Source: CAVONB01 sp963697205 (GTDB lineage Bacteria; Pseudomonadota; Alphaproteobacteria; Rhizobiales; Hyphomicrobiaceae). Taken from it: DNA of 64,000 nt. This document shows positions 52,051 to 61,407 of this stretch, one piece after another. The stretch is from positions 372,001 through 436,000 of the forward strand of contig CAVONB010000013.1 of the NCBI GenBank assembly GCA_963697205.1, given 5' to 3'. The notes beneath the pieces are model-generated. The model was not told the DNA's origin and ran no database searches. It saw nothing but the letters and a program-made list of their open reading frames with translations. Position 1 is the first letter of the stretch; every line of letters begins with the position of its first letter. The position numbers and the translations under genes are program-made.

Positions 52051-52146
52051 CGCAGCCGCCGCCCGTAAAGCCTGAAGCCAAGACGAGCCGTCGCCGGCGG
52101 CGTTCGAGCTGTCCTGCCGGCGCGATGCCCGCCCGCGCACCACCCA

Positions 52147-52695
52147 TCACATGCCGCCCGCGCCACGCGAGATGGCGGCGATGCCCGTGCGCGAGACTTC
52201 CACCAGGCCCAGCTCCGTCATGATGCGGATGAACCGTTCGACCTCGCTCGACGGGCCGACGAACTCGAACACGAAATGCTCGGTCGAGGCATCGATCACC
52301 GACGCGTTGAAGATCTCAGCCAGCCGCAGCGACTCGATGCGCTTCTCACCCTTGCCGGCGACCTTGATGAGAGCGAGCTCACGCTCGATCGATTCCCCCT
52401 CCAGCGTCAGGTCCCGCACGCTGTGCACGGGCACCAGACGCTCCAGCTGGTTCTTGATCTGCTCGATGACCATGGGCGTGCCCTTGGTCTGGATCGTAAA
52501 CCGCGACAGATGCTTCTCGTGCTCGGTCTCCGTGACCGTGAGCGAATCGATGTTGTAGCCACGGCCCGAGAACAATCCCGCGATCCGCGACAGCACCCCG
52601 GGCTCGTTGTCGACCAGGACCGACAGCGTCCGCGAGACGATCTCCTGCCGCCCGATAGCATCTGGATAATGCGACTGCTTCTGCGACTGGGGCAT
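52147..52695 (-). CDS. ilvH: Acetolactate synthase regulatory subunit
   Basis: 182 residues. The N-terminal ACT domain reads RTLSVLVDNEPGVLSRIAGLFSGRGYNIDSLTVTETEHEKHLSRFTI, the valine-binding feedback module; the C-terminal half (EIFNASVIDASTEHFVFEFVGPSSEVERFIRIMTELGLVEVSRTG) is the usual IlvH partner domain. It stimulates and feedback-controls the IlvI catalytic subunit encoded 774 bp upstream on the same strand. A GST gene lies between the two. Confidence 0.96.
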   Translation of the reverse strand: MPQSQKQSHYPDAIGRQEIVSRTLSVLVDNEPGVLSRIAGLFSGRGYNIDSLTVTETEHEKHLSRFTIQTKGTPMVIEQIKNQLERLVPVHSVRDLTLEGESIERELALIKVAGKGEKRIESLRLAEIFNASVIDASTEHFVFEFVGPSSEVERFIRIMTELGLVEVSRTGIAAISRGAGGM

Positions 52696-52744
52696 GTCGG
52701 TTCTCGCTCGTTCGATCCAAGGTCATGATGTCGGAAATCGCCGC

Positions 52745-53425
52745 TCACAGCGGCGCGAAATGCTCCACGGCGCGGTGTCCGTCCTCGTAGTGGCCGATGC
52801 GCCAGGGCTCCGCCAGTGCAGCCGTACGCCAGGCGACAAACGCGGGATGACCGAGGATCGCATCCATGTACCGCCGCGACTGCGACGTGACGGGGATCGC
52901 GTAGCTGTCGAGCCGCGTCACCACCGGCGCATACATGGCGTCAGCCGCCGAAAATTCGCCGTAGAGGAAGGCGCCGCCGTTGGCGAACCGGTCGCGCGTG
53001 CCAGCCCACAACTCTTGGATACGCGCCACATCGCCCGCCAGCGCATCCGTCATGACCGGTGCCGCAAACCGCGCCCTGAGGTTCATCGGGCACGTCGAGC
53101 GCAGCGCCTGGAAACCGGCATGCATCTCTGCCGCGACCGAGCGCGCATGCGCCCGCGCCTCGACAGCCACCGGCCAGATCGCCTTGCAGGGGAAGCGCTC
53201 GGCTAGATACTCCACGATGGCAAGGCTCTCCCACACCGTCACGTCGTCGTCGATCAGTACGGGCACCTTGCCTGTCGGCCCGAACGACAGCATCCGCGAC
53301 TTGGTGTCGGGCTGATACATCGCAATCACCGTTTCCTGGAACGGGATGTCGAGCGCCGTCATCAGCAGCCACGGCCGCAACGACCAGGACGAGTAGAGCT
53401 TGTTGGCGATCACGAGCTGGAACAT
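52745..53425 (-). CDS. Glutathione S-transferase family protein
   Basis: 226 residues. The N-terminal thioredoxin-like domain (LVIANKLYSSWSLRPWLLMTALDIPFQETVI) has the Ser-Ser-Trp-Ser-Leu-Arg-Pro region where the glutathione-activating Ser lies, then GKVPVLIDDDVTVWESLAIVEYLAE with the conserved VPvL and ES glutathione contacts. The helical C-terminal domain includes FLYGEFSAADAMYAPVVTRL. It probably conjugates or reduces small electrophiles. It sits inside the ilvI-ilvH operon (43-bp and 49-bp gaps), so it may be co-expressed with that pathway. Confidence 0.88.
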   Translation of the reverse strand: MFQLVIANKLYSSWSLRPWLLMTALDIPFQETVIAMYQPDTKSRMLSFGPTGKVPVLIDDDVTVWESLAIVEYLAERFPCKAIWPVAVEARAHARSVAAEMHAGFQALRSTCPMNLRARFAAPVMTDALAGDVARIQELWAGTRDRFANGGAFLYGEFSAADAMYAPVVTRLDSYAIPVTSQSRRYMDAILGHPAFVAWRTAALAEPWRIGHYEDGHRAVEHFAPL

Positions 53426-53468
53426 GGCGCCTCGCGATGGATTTTGCTGACGGAGATGGTGCGCGACC

Positions 53469-55235
53469 CTAGACCAGCGCCTTGCCTTCCGCGCCGATCG
53501 CGTTCTCGACCTCCTCGTCGGTCACGTCGAGACCCAGGATCATCTCGTTGTGCGCCTTGCCGGACGGGATCATCGGGAAGCAGTTGGCGAGTTGCGCGAC
53601 GACGCAGTCGAAGATCACCGGCCCCGGCGCCTTGATCATTGCCGTGATCGCATCATCGAGCTCGCCGGGCTTCTCGCAGCGGATGCCAGTGCCGCCGAAC
53701 GCCTCGGCCAGCTTGACGAAGTCGGGCATCGACTCGTTGTAGCTCTCCGACATCCGGTTGCCATGCAGCAACTGCTGCCATTGGCGCACCATGCCCATGT
53801 ACTTATTATTGAGGATCATCACCTTGATCGGCAGGCGGTACTGCACCGCCGTCGTCATTTCCTGCATGTTCATCAGGAACGAGGCGTCGCCCGACACGCA
53901 CACCGTCAGCGCCTTGGGGTGTGCCACCTGCACACCCACGGCCGCCGGCACGCCATAGCCCATCGTGCCCAGCCCGCCCGACGTCATCCAGCGGTTCGGC
54001 TCCTCGAAGTCCAGGAACTGCGCCGCCCACATCTGATGCTGGCCGACATCCGTCGTGATGTAGTGGTCGCGTCCCTTGATGTGCTCATAAAGCCGCTGCA
54101 GCGCGTACTGCGGCATGATGTAGTCGCTCGACGGACGGTAGGCGAGCGACTCCTTGGCCCGCCACTGGTCGATCTGCTTCCACCACGACTTCTGCGCTGC
54201 CTTATCGGGCTGCATGGCGCGCGATTTCCACACGCGCAGCATCTCCTCCAGCACGTAGGCCACATCGCCCAGGATCGGCACGTCGACGTGCACGATCTTG
54301 TTGATGGAGGACGGATCGATATCTACGTGGATCTTCTTGGAGCCCGGCGAGAACGCATCCGTGCGCCCGGTAATGCGATCGTCGAAGCGCGCGCCGATGT
54401 TAATCATCACGTCGCAATCGTGCATCGCCAGATTGGCTTCGTACGTGCCGTGCATGCCCAGCATGCCGAGCCACTGCTTGTCGCCGGCGGGAAACGCGCC
54501 GAGCCCCATGAGCGTCGACGTGATCGGGAACCCCGTCAGCTTGACGAGCTCGCGCAATAGCTGGCTTGCCTTGGGACCAGAATTGATGACGCCGCCGCCG
54601 GTATAGAACACCGGCCGCTTGGCCGACGCCATCAGCTCGACGGCCTCGCGCACGCCGGCGGCTTCCGGCTTGAGCTGGGGCCGATAGGTCTTGTGCTGGA
54701 TGTTGGACGGTCCGACGTAGTTGCCGGTCGCGAACTGCACGTCCTTCGGCAGATCGATGACGACCGGACCCGGCCGCCCCGAGCGCGCGATATAGAACGC
54801 CTCGTGCAGGATGCGGGCGAGGTCGTTGACGTCGCGCACCAGCCAGTTGTGCTTGGTGCACGGCCGCGTGATGCCGACAGTGTCGCACTCCTGGAACGCG
54901 TCCTGGCCGATCAGATGGGTCGGCACCTGCGCGCACAGGCACACGATCGGAATGGAATCGCACAGCGCATCGGTGAGCCCCGTGACCGTGTTCGTGGCGC
55001 CCGGCCCCGACGTCACCAGCACCACGCCCACCTTACCCGTCGAACGCGCATAGCCTTCCGCCGCATGCACCGCGCCAAGCTCCTGGCGGACCAGGATGTG
55101 CTTGATCTTCTCCTGCTGGAAAATCTCGTCGTAGATCGGCAGCGCCGCGCCGCCGGGATAGCCGAAGATGTGCTCGACCCCCTGATCCTGCAGGGCCTTG
55201 ATCACCATTTCGGCGCCGGTCATCTGGCGTGCCAT
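53469..55235 (-). CDS. ilvI: Acetolactate synthase catalytic subunit
   Basis: 588 residues from ATG 55235, with GAGGAGAG upstream; the frame runs open to 55388 but the extension is Arg-rich and unlikely. It is a ThDP, FAD and Mg2+ enzyme that joins two pyruvates to acetolactate, the first step to valine and leucine. The catalytic Glu is in RQELGAVHAAEGYAR (about residue 48). FAD-domain strands are in the middle, and the ThDP motif is GDASFLMNMQEMTTAVQYRLPIKVMILNN. A sigma-70-like promoter at 55387-55414 starts a leader of about 145 nt. Confidence 0.97.
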   Translation of the reverse strand: MARQMTGAEMVIKALQDQGVEHIFGYPGGAALPIYDEIFQQEKIKHILVRQELGAVHAAEGYARSTGKVGVVLVTSGPGATNTVTGLTDALCDSIPIVCLCAQVPTHLIGQDAFQECDTVGITRPCTKHNWLVRDVNDLARILHEAFYIARSGRPGPVVIDLPKDVQFATGNYVGPSNIQHKTYRPQLKPEAAGVREAVELMASAKRPVFYTGGGVINSGPKASQLLRELVKLTGFPITSTLMGLGAFPAGDKQWLGMLGMHGTYEANLAMHDCDVMINIGARFDDRITGRTDAFSPGSKKIHVDIDPSSINKIVHVDVPILGDVAYVLEEMLRVWKSRAMQPDKAAQKSWWKQIDQWRAKESLAYRPSSDYIMPQYALQRLYEHIKGRDHYITTDVGQHQMWAAQFLDFEEPNRWMTSGGLGTMGYGVPAAVGVQVAHPKALTVCVSGDASFLMNMQEMTTAVQYRLPIKVMILNNKYMGMVRQWQQLLHGNRMSESYNESMPDFVKLAEAFGGTGIRCEKPGELDDAITAMIKAPGPVIFDCVVAQLANCFPMIPSGKAHNEMILGLDVTDEEVENAIGAEGKALV

Positions 55236-55386
55236 GTCATCTCTCCTCGTCGTAGCCGCGGACCTGCCTGCCGATCGGGCGTCGCGGTCGCGAAAAAGCC
55301 GCCGCCGCCCAGCGCGGCCGCCGCGACCACCCCAACCGATGCTGCGCCGCCGAACGATGTCTGCAGCCGACGCTGCACTGCGGAAC

Positions 55387-55414
55387 ATTATGTGCGTTCG
55401 CCACCCCCGGTCAA
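55387..55414 (-). promoter_or_regulatory. Sigma-70-like promoter of the ilvI operon
   Basis: On the minus strand TTGACC (55414-55409) and CATAAT (55392-55387) are 16 bases apart. The -35 overlaps the miaA stop codon, so ilvI is probably started independently of miaA. Confidence 0.6.
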
Positions 55415-56340
55415 CGCTCTTGTTTAATGTTCGCGATGATTCTTCGAATAGAACATTCCAGATTGTTCAACCATTCAATGTTCCACGCAATCATATGTCG
55501 TTTAAGCCAAGTCACCTGCCGCTTGGCATACTGGCGCGTCTCCGCCTTGCCTTGCCGTACAGCGTCCTCCAGCGTCGCCTTGCCCCCGATATGCGCCATC
55601 AGCGGCGGCAATCCCAACGCCCGCATCGCCGGCAACGCCGGATCGAGTTCCAGCGCCGCCATCCCCGCCGCTTCCTCCAGTGCACCGCCCGCCACCATCA
55701 GATCGAACCGCGCATCACACCGACGGAACAGCTGGTCGCGTTCCGGCATCACCACCAGCGCCAGCGCGTCCGGCACGGCGATCACCGGCACGCCGGGTTG
55801 CCGCTGCCAGTCGGCTAGTGAGCGGCCCGAGGCATCCAGCACCTCCAGCGCGCGAACCAGCCGCTGCGTATCGGTCGGATGTAGCCGCGCCGCCATCTCC
55901 GGATCGCGCGCCGCCAGCAAGCTGTGGAGCGCCGCCGCACCGTCCTCCGCCCCCCGCTCCCGCCAGTAGGCCCGCACCTGGGCGGGGATCGCCGGCATTG
56001 GCGACAGCCCCTCCGTCAGCGCCTTGAAATAGAGCCCTGTGCCCCCGACCACGATTGGCAGCCGCCCGGCCGCACGGATCGCCGCGATCGCGTCTGCGGC
56101 CTCCGCCACGAACCGGCCCGCCGAATAGGCCTCCTGTGCCGGCACATGGCCGTAGAGCACGTGAGGCGCCCGCGCTTCCTCCTCCATCGACGGCCGCGCC
56201 GTCAGAACGCGCATCTCCGCGTAGACCTGCATCGAATCCGCATTGACGATCGTGCCGTCCAACGACTCTGCCAGCGCCAGCGCCAGCGCGGACTTGCCCG
56301 ACGCCGTCGGGCCTGCGATGAGGATGGCCTGAACGCTCAT
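55411..56340 (-). CDS. miaA: tRNA dimethylallyltransferase
   Basis: 309 residues, normal length. MiaA adds a dimethylallyl group to A37 of tRNAs that read codons starting with U. P-loop GPTASGKSALALALAE is at about residues 9-24; NADSMQVYAEMRVLTARPS holds the catalytic Asp and Thr/Arg region; GGTGLYFKALTEGL and QYAKRQVTWLKRHM are further family blocks. It diverges from serB with just 36 bp between starts, and ends where the ilvI promoter begins. Confidence 0.96.
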   Translation of the reverse strand: MSVQAILIAGPTASGKSALALALAESLDGTIVNADSMQVYAEMRVLTARPSMEEEARAPHVLYGHVPAQEAYSAGRFVAEAADAIAAIRAAGRLPIVVGGTGLYFKALTEGLSPMPAIPAQVRAYWRERGAEDGAAALHSLLAARDPEMAARLHPTDTQRLVRALEVLDASGRSLADWQRQPGVPVIAVPDALALVVMPERDQLFRRCDARFDLMVAGGALEEAAGMAALELDPALPAMRALGLPPLMAHIGGKATLEDAVRQGKAETRQYAKRQVTWLKRHMIAWNIEWLNNLECSIRRIIANIKQER

Positions 56341-56376
56341 GACGTCACGCGTTTTGATGCCGTTTCCGGGGGCGCA

Positions 56377-57294
56377 ATGTCACATATCCTCACGTTGATT
56401 GGCACCACGGATCGCCCGAGCCTGACCGACGAAACCCTTCGGTCCGTCCTGGCCGGGATCCCCAAGGACCATTCGGCCGCCGGCTGGCTGGCGCAAGACC
56501 GCGCCGTCGACGTGCACATTTCCATCCCGACAGCATCGCAAGCCGACACCGTGCTGGGCGAGATCCGCAACGCCGTCGCACGCCGCCCGCTCGACTGGGC
56601 TCTACAGCCCGCTCACAGCCGCCGCAAGCGCCTGCTCGTCGCCGATATGGAATCGACCATCATCGAGCAGGAGATGCTGGACGAGCTGGCCGATTACGTC
56701 GGCCTGCGCGACAAGATCGCCGGCATCACCGAGCGCGCCATGCGCGGCGAACTGGACTTCGAGGCGGCCCTCAACGAACGCGTCGGCCTGCTGGCGGGCC
56801 TGGAGGCCTCCGTCCTCGACGACGTCGCAAAGCGCATCACCTACATGCCGGGCGCGCGCGCGCTGATCGCAACGATGAAGGCGAACGGCGCCTATTGCGC
56901 ACTCGTCTCCGGCGGCTTCACGGTGTTCACCGCGCGGGTCGCCGCTGAGCTCGGCTTCGACGAGCACCAGGCCAACACGCTGGAACTCGCCGACGGCAAG
57001 CTGACCGGACGCGTCGTCCCGCCGATCCTCGGACGCGAGGCCAAGCTCGCCGCCCTGAAGCGCCTGTGCACCACGCTCGGCATCGAAGCCGATAGCGCCA
57101 TCTGCGTCGGTGACGGCGCCAACGACCTCGCCATGCTCGAAGCCGCCGGCCTCGGCGTCGCCTTCCACGCCAAACCGAAAGTCCGCGAAGCCGCCGCCGC
57201 ATTCCCGAATGGCAACGGCGCCATCATCACCCACGGCGACTTGACGGCACTGCTCTACCTGCAGGGCTTCACGTCCGCCGAGATCGCGCGATAG
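56377..57294 (+). CDS. serB: Phosphoserine phosphatase
   Basis: 305 residues from ATG 56377. SerB removes phosphate from O-phosphoserine, the last step of serine synthesis. The HAD motif 1 is LLVADMESTII (about residues 86-96): the first Asp is present, and the second, usually Asp in DxDST, is Glu. Motif 2 is ALVSGGFTVFTARVA (about 170-184), and motif 3/4 is GDGANDLAMLEAAGLGVAFHAKPKVRE. An ACT-like N-terminal part precedes. DMEST occurs in some alphaproteobacterial SerB as I recall, so the enzyme is probably active. It converges with mfd. Confidence 0.93.
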   Translation: MSHILTLIGTTDRPSLTDETLRSVLAGIPKDHSAAGWLAQDRAVDVHISIPTASQADTVLGEIRNAVARRPLDWALQPAHSRRKRLLVADMESTIIEQEMLDELADYVGLRDKIAGITERAMRGELDFEAALNERVGLLAGLEASVLDDVAKRITYMPGARALIATMKANGAYCALVSGGFTVFTARVAAELGFDEHQANTLELADGKLTGRVVPPILGREAKLAALKRLCTTLGIEADSAICVGDGANDLAMLEAAGLGVAFHAKPKVREAAAAFPNGNGAIITHGDLTALLYLQGFTSAEIAR

Positions 57295-57320
57295 AGCACT
57301 GACCCCGTTCCCACTCATCC

Positions 57321-60300
57321 TCACGCCGCCTTCTGTGCTTTCTGCGCGAGCCCTGCCAATTCCGAGGCCAGCGTGCGCACGCCCGCGAGCCGCCCCTCCG
57401 GCAGGTCCCAGTCCGCGCGGAAAACGAGCTTCTGGTCCGGCTGGATCTTGAACAGCCCGCGCGACTTCTGCACCAGTTGGACGAGCGCTTCCGGGTTGGG
57501 AAACTCCGACTTGTAGAACCCGATGAGCGCACCCTTCGGACCGGCATCGACCTGCGCGATGCCGGCGGTGCGGCAGAACCCCTTGATCTCCATCACGTCG
57601 AGCAGATGGCGCACTTCCTCGGGCAGCTCGCCGAAGCGGTCGACGAGCTCGGCGGCGAACCCGTCGATGTCCTCGCGCGTCTCCAGCCCCGACAAACGCC
57701 GGTAGAGCCCGAGCCGCACCTGCAGATCGCGACACATACGTTTCCGGGATCAGCACCGAGGTGCCGAGCGAGATCTGCGGCGACCACTGGTCCGCGGCTC
57801 ACCCGAGATCGCCGCCCTTCATCGTCGCGATCGCCTCCTCCAGCATCGACTGGTAGAGCTCGAAGCCGACCTCGCGGATGTGCCCGGACTGCTCCTCGCC
57901 GAGCAGGTTGCCGGCACCGCGGATGTCGAGATCGTGGCTGGCGAGCGAGAAGCCGGCACCGAGCGTATCGAGCGACTGCAGCACCTTGAGCCGCTTCTCG
58001 GCGCCCTCGGTCAGCTTCTGGCCCGGCGGCGTCGTGAAGTAGGCATAGGCCCGCGTCTTCGAGCGGCCGACGCGCCCGCGCAGCTGATAGAGCTGCGCGA
58101 GGCCGAACATGTCGGCGCGGTGCACGATCAGCGTGTTGGCGTTCGGCACGTCGAGGCCGGATTCGACGATCGCCGTCGACAGCAGCACGTCGTATTGCGC
58201 CGTCGTAGAACGCCGTCATGACGTCTTCGAGCTCCGTCGGCGTCAGCTGGCCGTGCGCGCGTGCAACGCGCAGTTCCGGCACCGCCTCGGCCAGGAACTC
58301 GCCGACCTCCTCGAGATCGGCGATGCGCGGCACGACATAGAAGCTCTGCCCGCCGCGATAGCGCTCGCGCCGCAACGCATCGCGCAGGATGACCGGATCG
58401 AACGGCGAGATGTAGGTGCGCACCGCCAGCCGGTCGACCGGCGGCGTCGTGATCAGCGACAGCTCGCGCACGCCCGTCAGCGCCAGTTGCAGCGTGCGCG
58501 GGATCGGCGTCGCCGACAGCGTCAGCACGTGCACGTCCTCGCGCAACTGCTTCAGCCGCTCCTTGTGCGCGACGCCGAAATGCTGCTCCTCGTCGATGAT
58601 CAGCAGCCCGAGCCGTGCAAACGCGATCTGCTTGCCGAGCAGCGCATGCGTGCCGACGACGATGTCGATCTGCCCGTTCTTCAGGCCCTCCTTGACGTCG
58701 TTGAGCTCCTTCGTGCTGACGAGGCGCGAGGCCTGCGCGATCTTGACCGGCAAACCCTTGAAGCGCTCCGTGAACGTCTTGAAGTGCTGGCGCGCGAGCA
58801 GCGTCGTCGGCACCACGACCGCAACCTGGAAGCCCGCCATCGCCGCAACGAACGCCGCGCGCAGCGCCACCTCCGTCTTGCCGAAGCCGACATCGCCGCA
58901 CACCAGCCGGTCCATCGGCCGGCCCGAGCCGAGATCGCTCGAGCACCGCGTCGATGCTCGCCTCCTGGTCCTCGGTCTCCTCGTAGGGAAAGCGCGCGAC
59001 GAACTCGTCGTATGCCCCCTGCGGCGGCAAGACCGCCGGCGCCTCCGCAGCTGGCGCAGCGCCGCGATCTTGATCAGCTCGGCCGCGATCTCGCGCAGCC
59101 GCTGCTTCAGCCGCGCCTTGCGCGATTGCCAGCCGGCGCCGCCGAGCCGGTCGAGCTGCGCGCCCGTCTCGTCGGAGCCGTAGCGCGAAAGCAGTTCGAT
59201 GTTCTCGACCGGCAGGAACAGCTTGTCGCCACCCGCGTAGTGGATCTCGAGGCAGTCGTGATCGGCGCCCAGCGCCTCGATCGTCTTCAAGCCCGCGAAG
59301 CGGCCGATGCCGTGATCGGCATGCACCACGAGATCGCCGACGTCGAAGGCTCGTCGCCTCGGTCAGGACGTCGGCCGCGCGTCGCTGCTTCTTGCGCGGC
59401 CGCACCAGCCGGTCGCCGAGGATGTCCTGCTCGCCGATGACGGCGAGATCGGGCGTCTCGAAGCCCTGCTCCAGCCCGAGCACCGCCAGCGCCGTCGCGC
59501 CTGCCGGCAGCGCCTGCGCCTCGGCCCAGTCGTCGACCCGCGCGATGTCCTGCGAGCCCGTGGTCGCCGAGCAACGTCGCCAGCCGCTCACGCGCGCCCG
59601 GCGTCCACGCCGCCACGACCACGCGCTGCGATCGTGCGCCATGCTGCTGTCGGATATGCCCGACCACGGCGTCGAACACGTTGACCTCACCCGGCCTGGC
59701 GCTCCGGCGCGAAATTCGAGCGCGCCGGCCTTGCCGTGCATGGCGACCACCTTGTCGCCGGCATCGACGTCGAACGGCGTGAACCGGCGGATCTCGCTGA
59801 CCTGCAAGCGCCGCGCCCCACTCCTCGCCGTCCAGGAACATCATCTGCGGCGGCACCGGCTTGTAGGGCGGCGCACCGAACGTGGCCGCCTCCGAGCGCT
59901 TCGACGCGCGCCTCGTAATGCTCCTCGATCTGCTCGAACCGCTGCCTGCACGGCCTCGTCGGCGCGATGATCGAAGCTGACACGGCGCACCGGGCACATA
60001 ATCGAAGCAGCGTCTCCAGCCTCTCGTGGAACAGCGGCAGCCAGTGCTCCATGCCGGGATAGCGCTGGCCCGCGCTGACCGCCTCGTAGAGCGGATCGTC
60101 GCCCGGTCGCCCCGCCGAACAGCTCGACATAGCGCTGCCGGAACTGGCTTGTCGCCTCCTCGCCGAACGCGACCTCCGATGATCGGCATCAGGATCGAGC
60201 TTCTGGATCGAGGCGCGACGTGCGCTGCGTCTGCAGGGTCGAACGGCTTGATCGATTCCAGCGTGTCGCCGAAGAAGTCGAGCCGCACCGGCGATCGACC

Positions 60301-60855
60301 GCCCGGGCGGGAAGAGGTCGAGAATGCCGCCGCGCACCGCAAACTCGCCAGGCTCCATCACCGTGCCGGTGCGCACGAAGCCAGCCATGCGACAGCCGCT
60401 GCATCAGCCGGTTCATGTCGATCGCGCTGACCCGGCGCCAGCTGCCGGATCGAGTGCCGCAGGAACGCGCGCGGCGGCACCCGCTGCAGGATGGCGTTGA
60501 CCGTCGTCAGCACGATCGGTCGGCTCTTGCGCCGGCCGCCGAGCGCAAGCTTGGCGAGCGCCGTGATGCGCTTGGCGACGATATCGGCATGCGGGCCGAT
60601 CCGGTCGTAGGGCACCGTGTCCCAGGCCGGAAACGCGATCACCCGCATCTTCGGCGCAAAGAACGCCAGCGCCCGTCTCCAGCGCATCGAGCCGCCGATC
60701 GTCGCGCGCCACATGCACGATCGACGCCGCTGCCCGCCTCACCCGCCGCGGTCTCCCGCGCCAAGCTGCGCCAGCACCAGCGCATCCAGGCCCTCGGGCA
60801 CGCCCGACAGCACCTTGTCGCCAACGATCGCCTGAACTTCGGCCGTCATCGCCAT
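57321..60855 (-). pseudogene. mfd: Transcription-repair coupling factor Mfd, many frameshifts
   Basis: If stitched this is a full-length Mfd (about 1170 residues), which removes stalled RNA polymerase and recruits UvrA. Start near 60855 (MAMTAEVQAIVGDKVLSG). Recognisable in order: N-terminal UvrB-like part, the polymerase-binding domain around 59200 (HADHGIGRFAGLKTIE), RecG-like motor with VCGDVGFGKTEVALRAAF, DEEQHFGVAHKERLK, LSATPIPRTLQLA, GQLTPTELEDVMTAFYDG, RADMFGLAQLYQLRGRVGRS, and the C-terminal domain ending QKAQKAA at 57321. Frames switch more than ten times (for example near 57737, 58200, 58945, 59050, 59345), and an in-frame TGA lies at 57799. Residues stay conserved on every side, so consensus error is likely. 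Confidence 0.85.
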
Positions 60856-60885
60856 TCCGTTCGTGCTGGACGCCGCATCCGCGTC

Positions 60886-61187
60886 TCAGGCCGTTTCGTC
60901 GCTCACCCAATCCATGGAACCGGCGCAGATCCGCGATCAGCGCCCCCAGCGTCGCCCCTCCGAGCCCCTCGCCCCGACACGATCAGCCGTCTGCAGGTCG
61001 GGATCGGGCAGCGCCAGCAGCGTCTCGAACAGGCCAAGCGCGGCGTCGTCCATCTCCGCCAGGCGCGCCTCCGCGAAGCGCCCCAGGAGATGATCCATCT
61101 CCTTGGTGCCGCGGTGCTGGGCGCGATAGAGCGCGCGGCGCCGGCGCACGTCGAGGTCGCTGCGTCATCGGGGTGGTCCCGTGTCAT
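60886..61187 (-). pseudogene. sdhE: Succinate dehydrogenase assembly factor SdhE, frameshifted
   Basis: About 95 residues after stitching. SdhE (FAD assembly factor 2) attaches FAD to SdhA. The ATG at 61187 starts MTRDHPDD, then a one-base loss near 61160 leads into DVRRRRALYRAQHRGTKEMDHLLGRFAEARLAEMDDAALGLFETLLALPDPDL, the hallmark 'RRRxLYRxxHRGxKEMDxLLGxFA' of SdhE. One or two more shifts follow before the stop at 60886-60888. It lies between mfd and recG, its usual alphaproteobacterial place. Confidence 0.75.
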
Positions 61188-61407
61188 CTGATCCCCGTCC
61201 GCCGCCCGCTGGATAACTCGCCTGGACCGCTTGACGCTGCAAGACGGCCCCGCCACGGTGCGGCCCGGGATGCCGGGGTCATATAGCGCCGGCTGCGGCA
61301 TCCGCAAAGCGTATCGCGCGATCTGTCCAGCGCGCCGGACCGTCGCGCCTGTCGCGCCGGCCGGCCGGCCTCTGGCACGCGCCGCCCATGGGCCGGAACC
61401 AGACGAC

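Noticed and set aside
55236..55388. Leader peptide for ilvI attenuation
   Set aside because: The in-frame upstream codons are Arg/Ser/Ala-rich with no run of Leu, Val or Ile and no stop before the gene.
58109..59440. A 443-codon plus-strand frame opposite mfd
   Set aside because: Composition is mirror-like (Arg/Gln/His), and the minus strand encodes conserved Mfd motifs in shifted frames.
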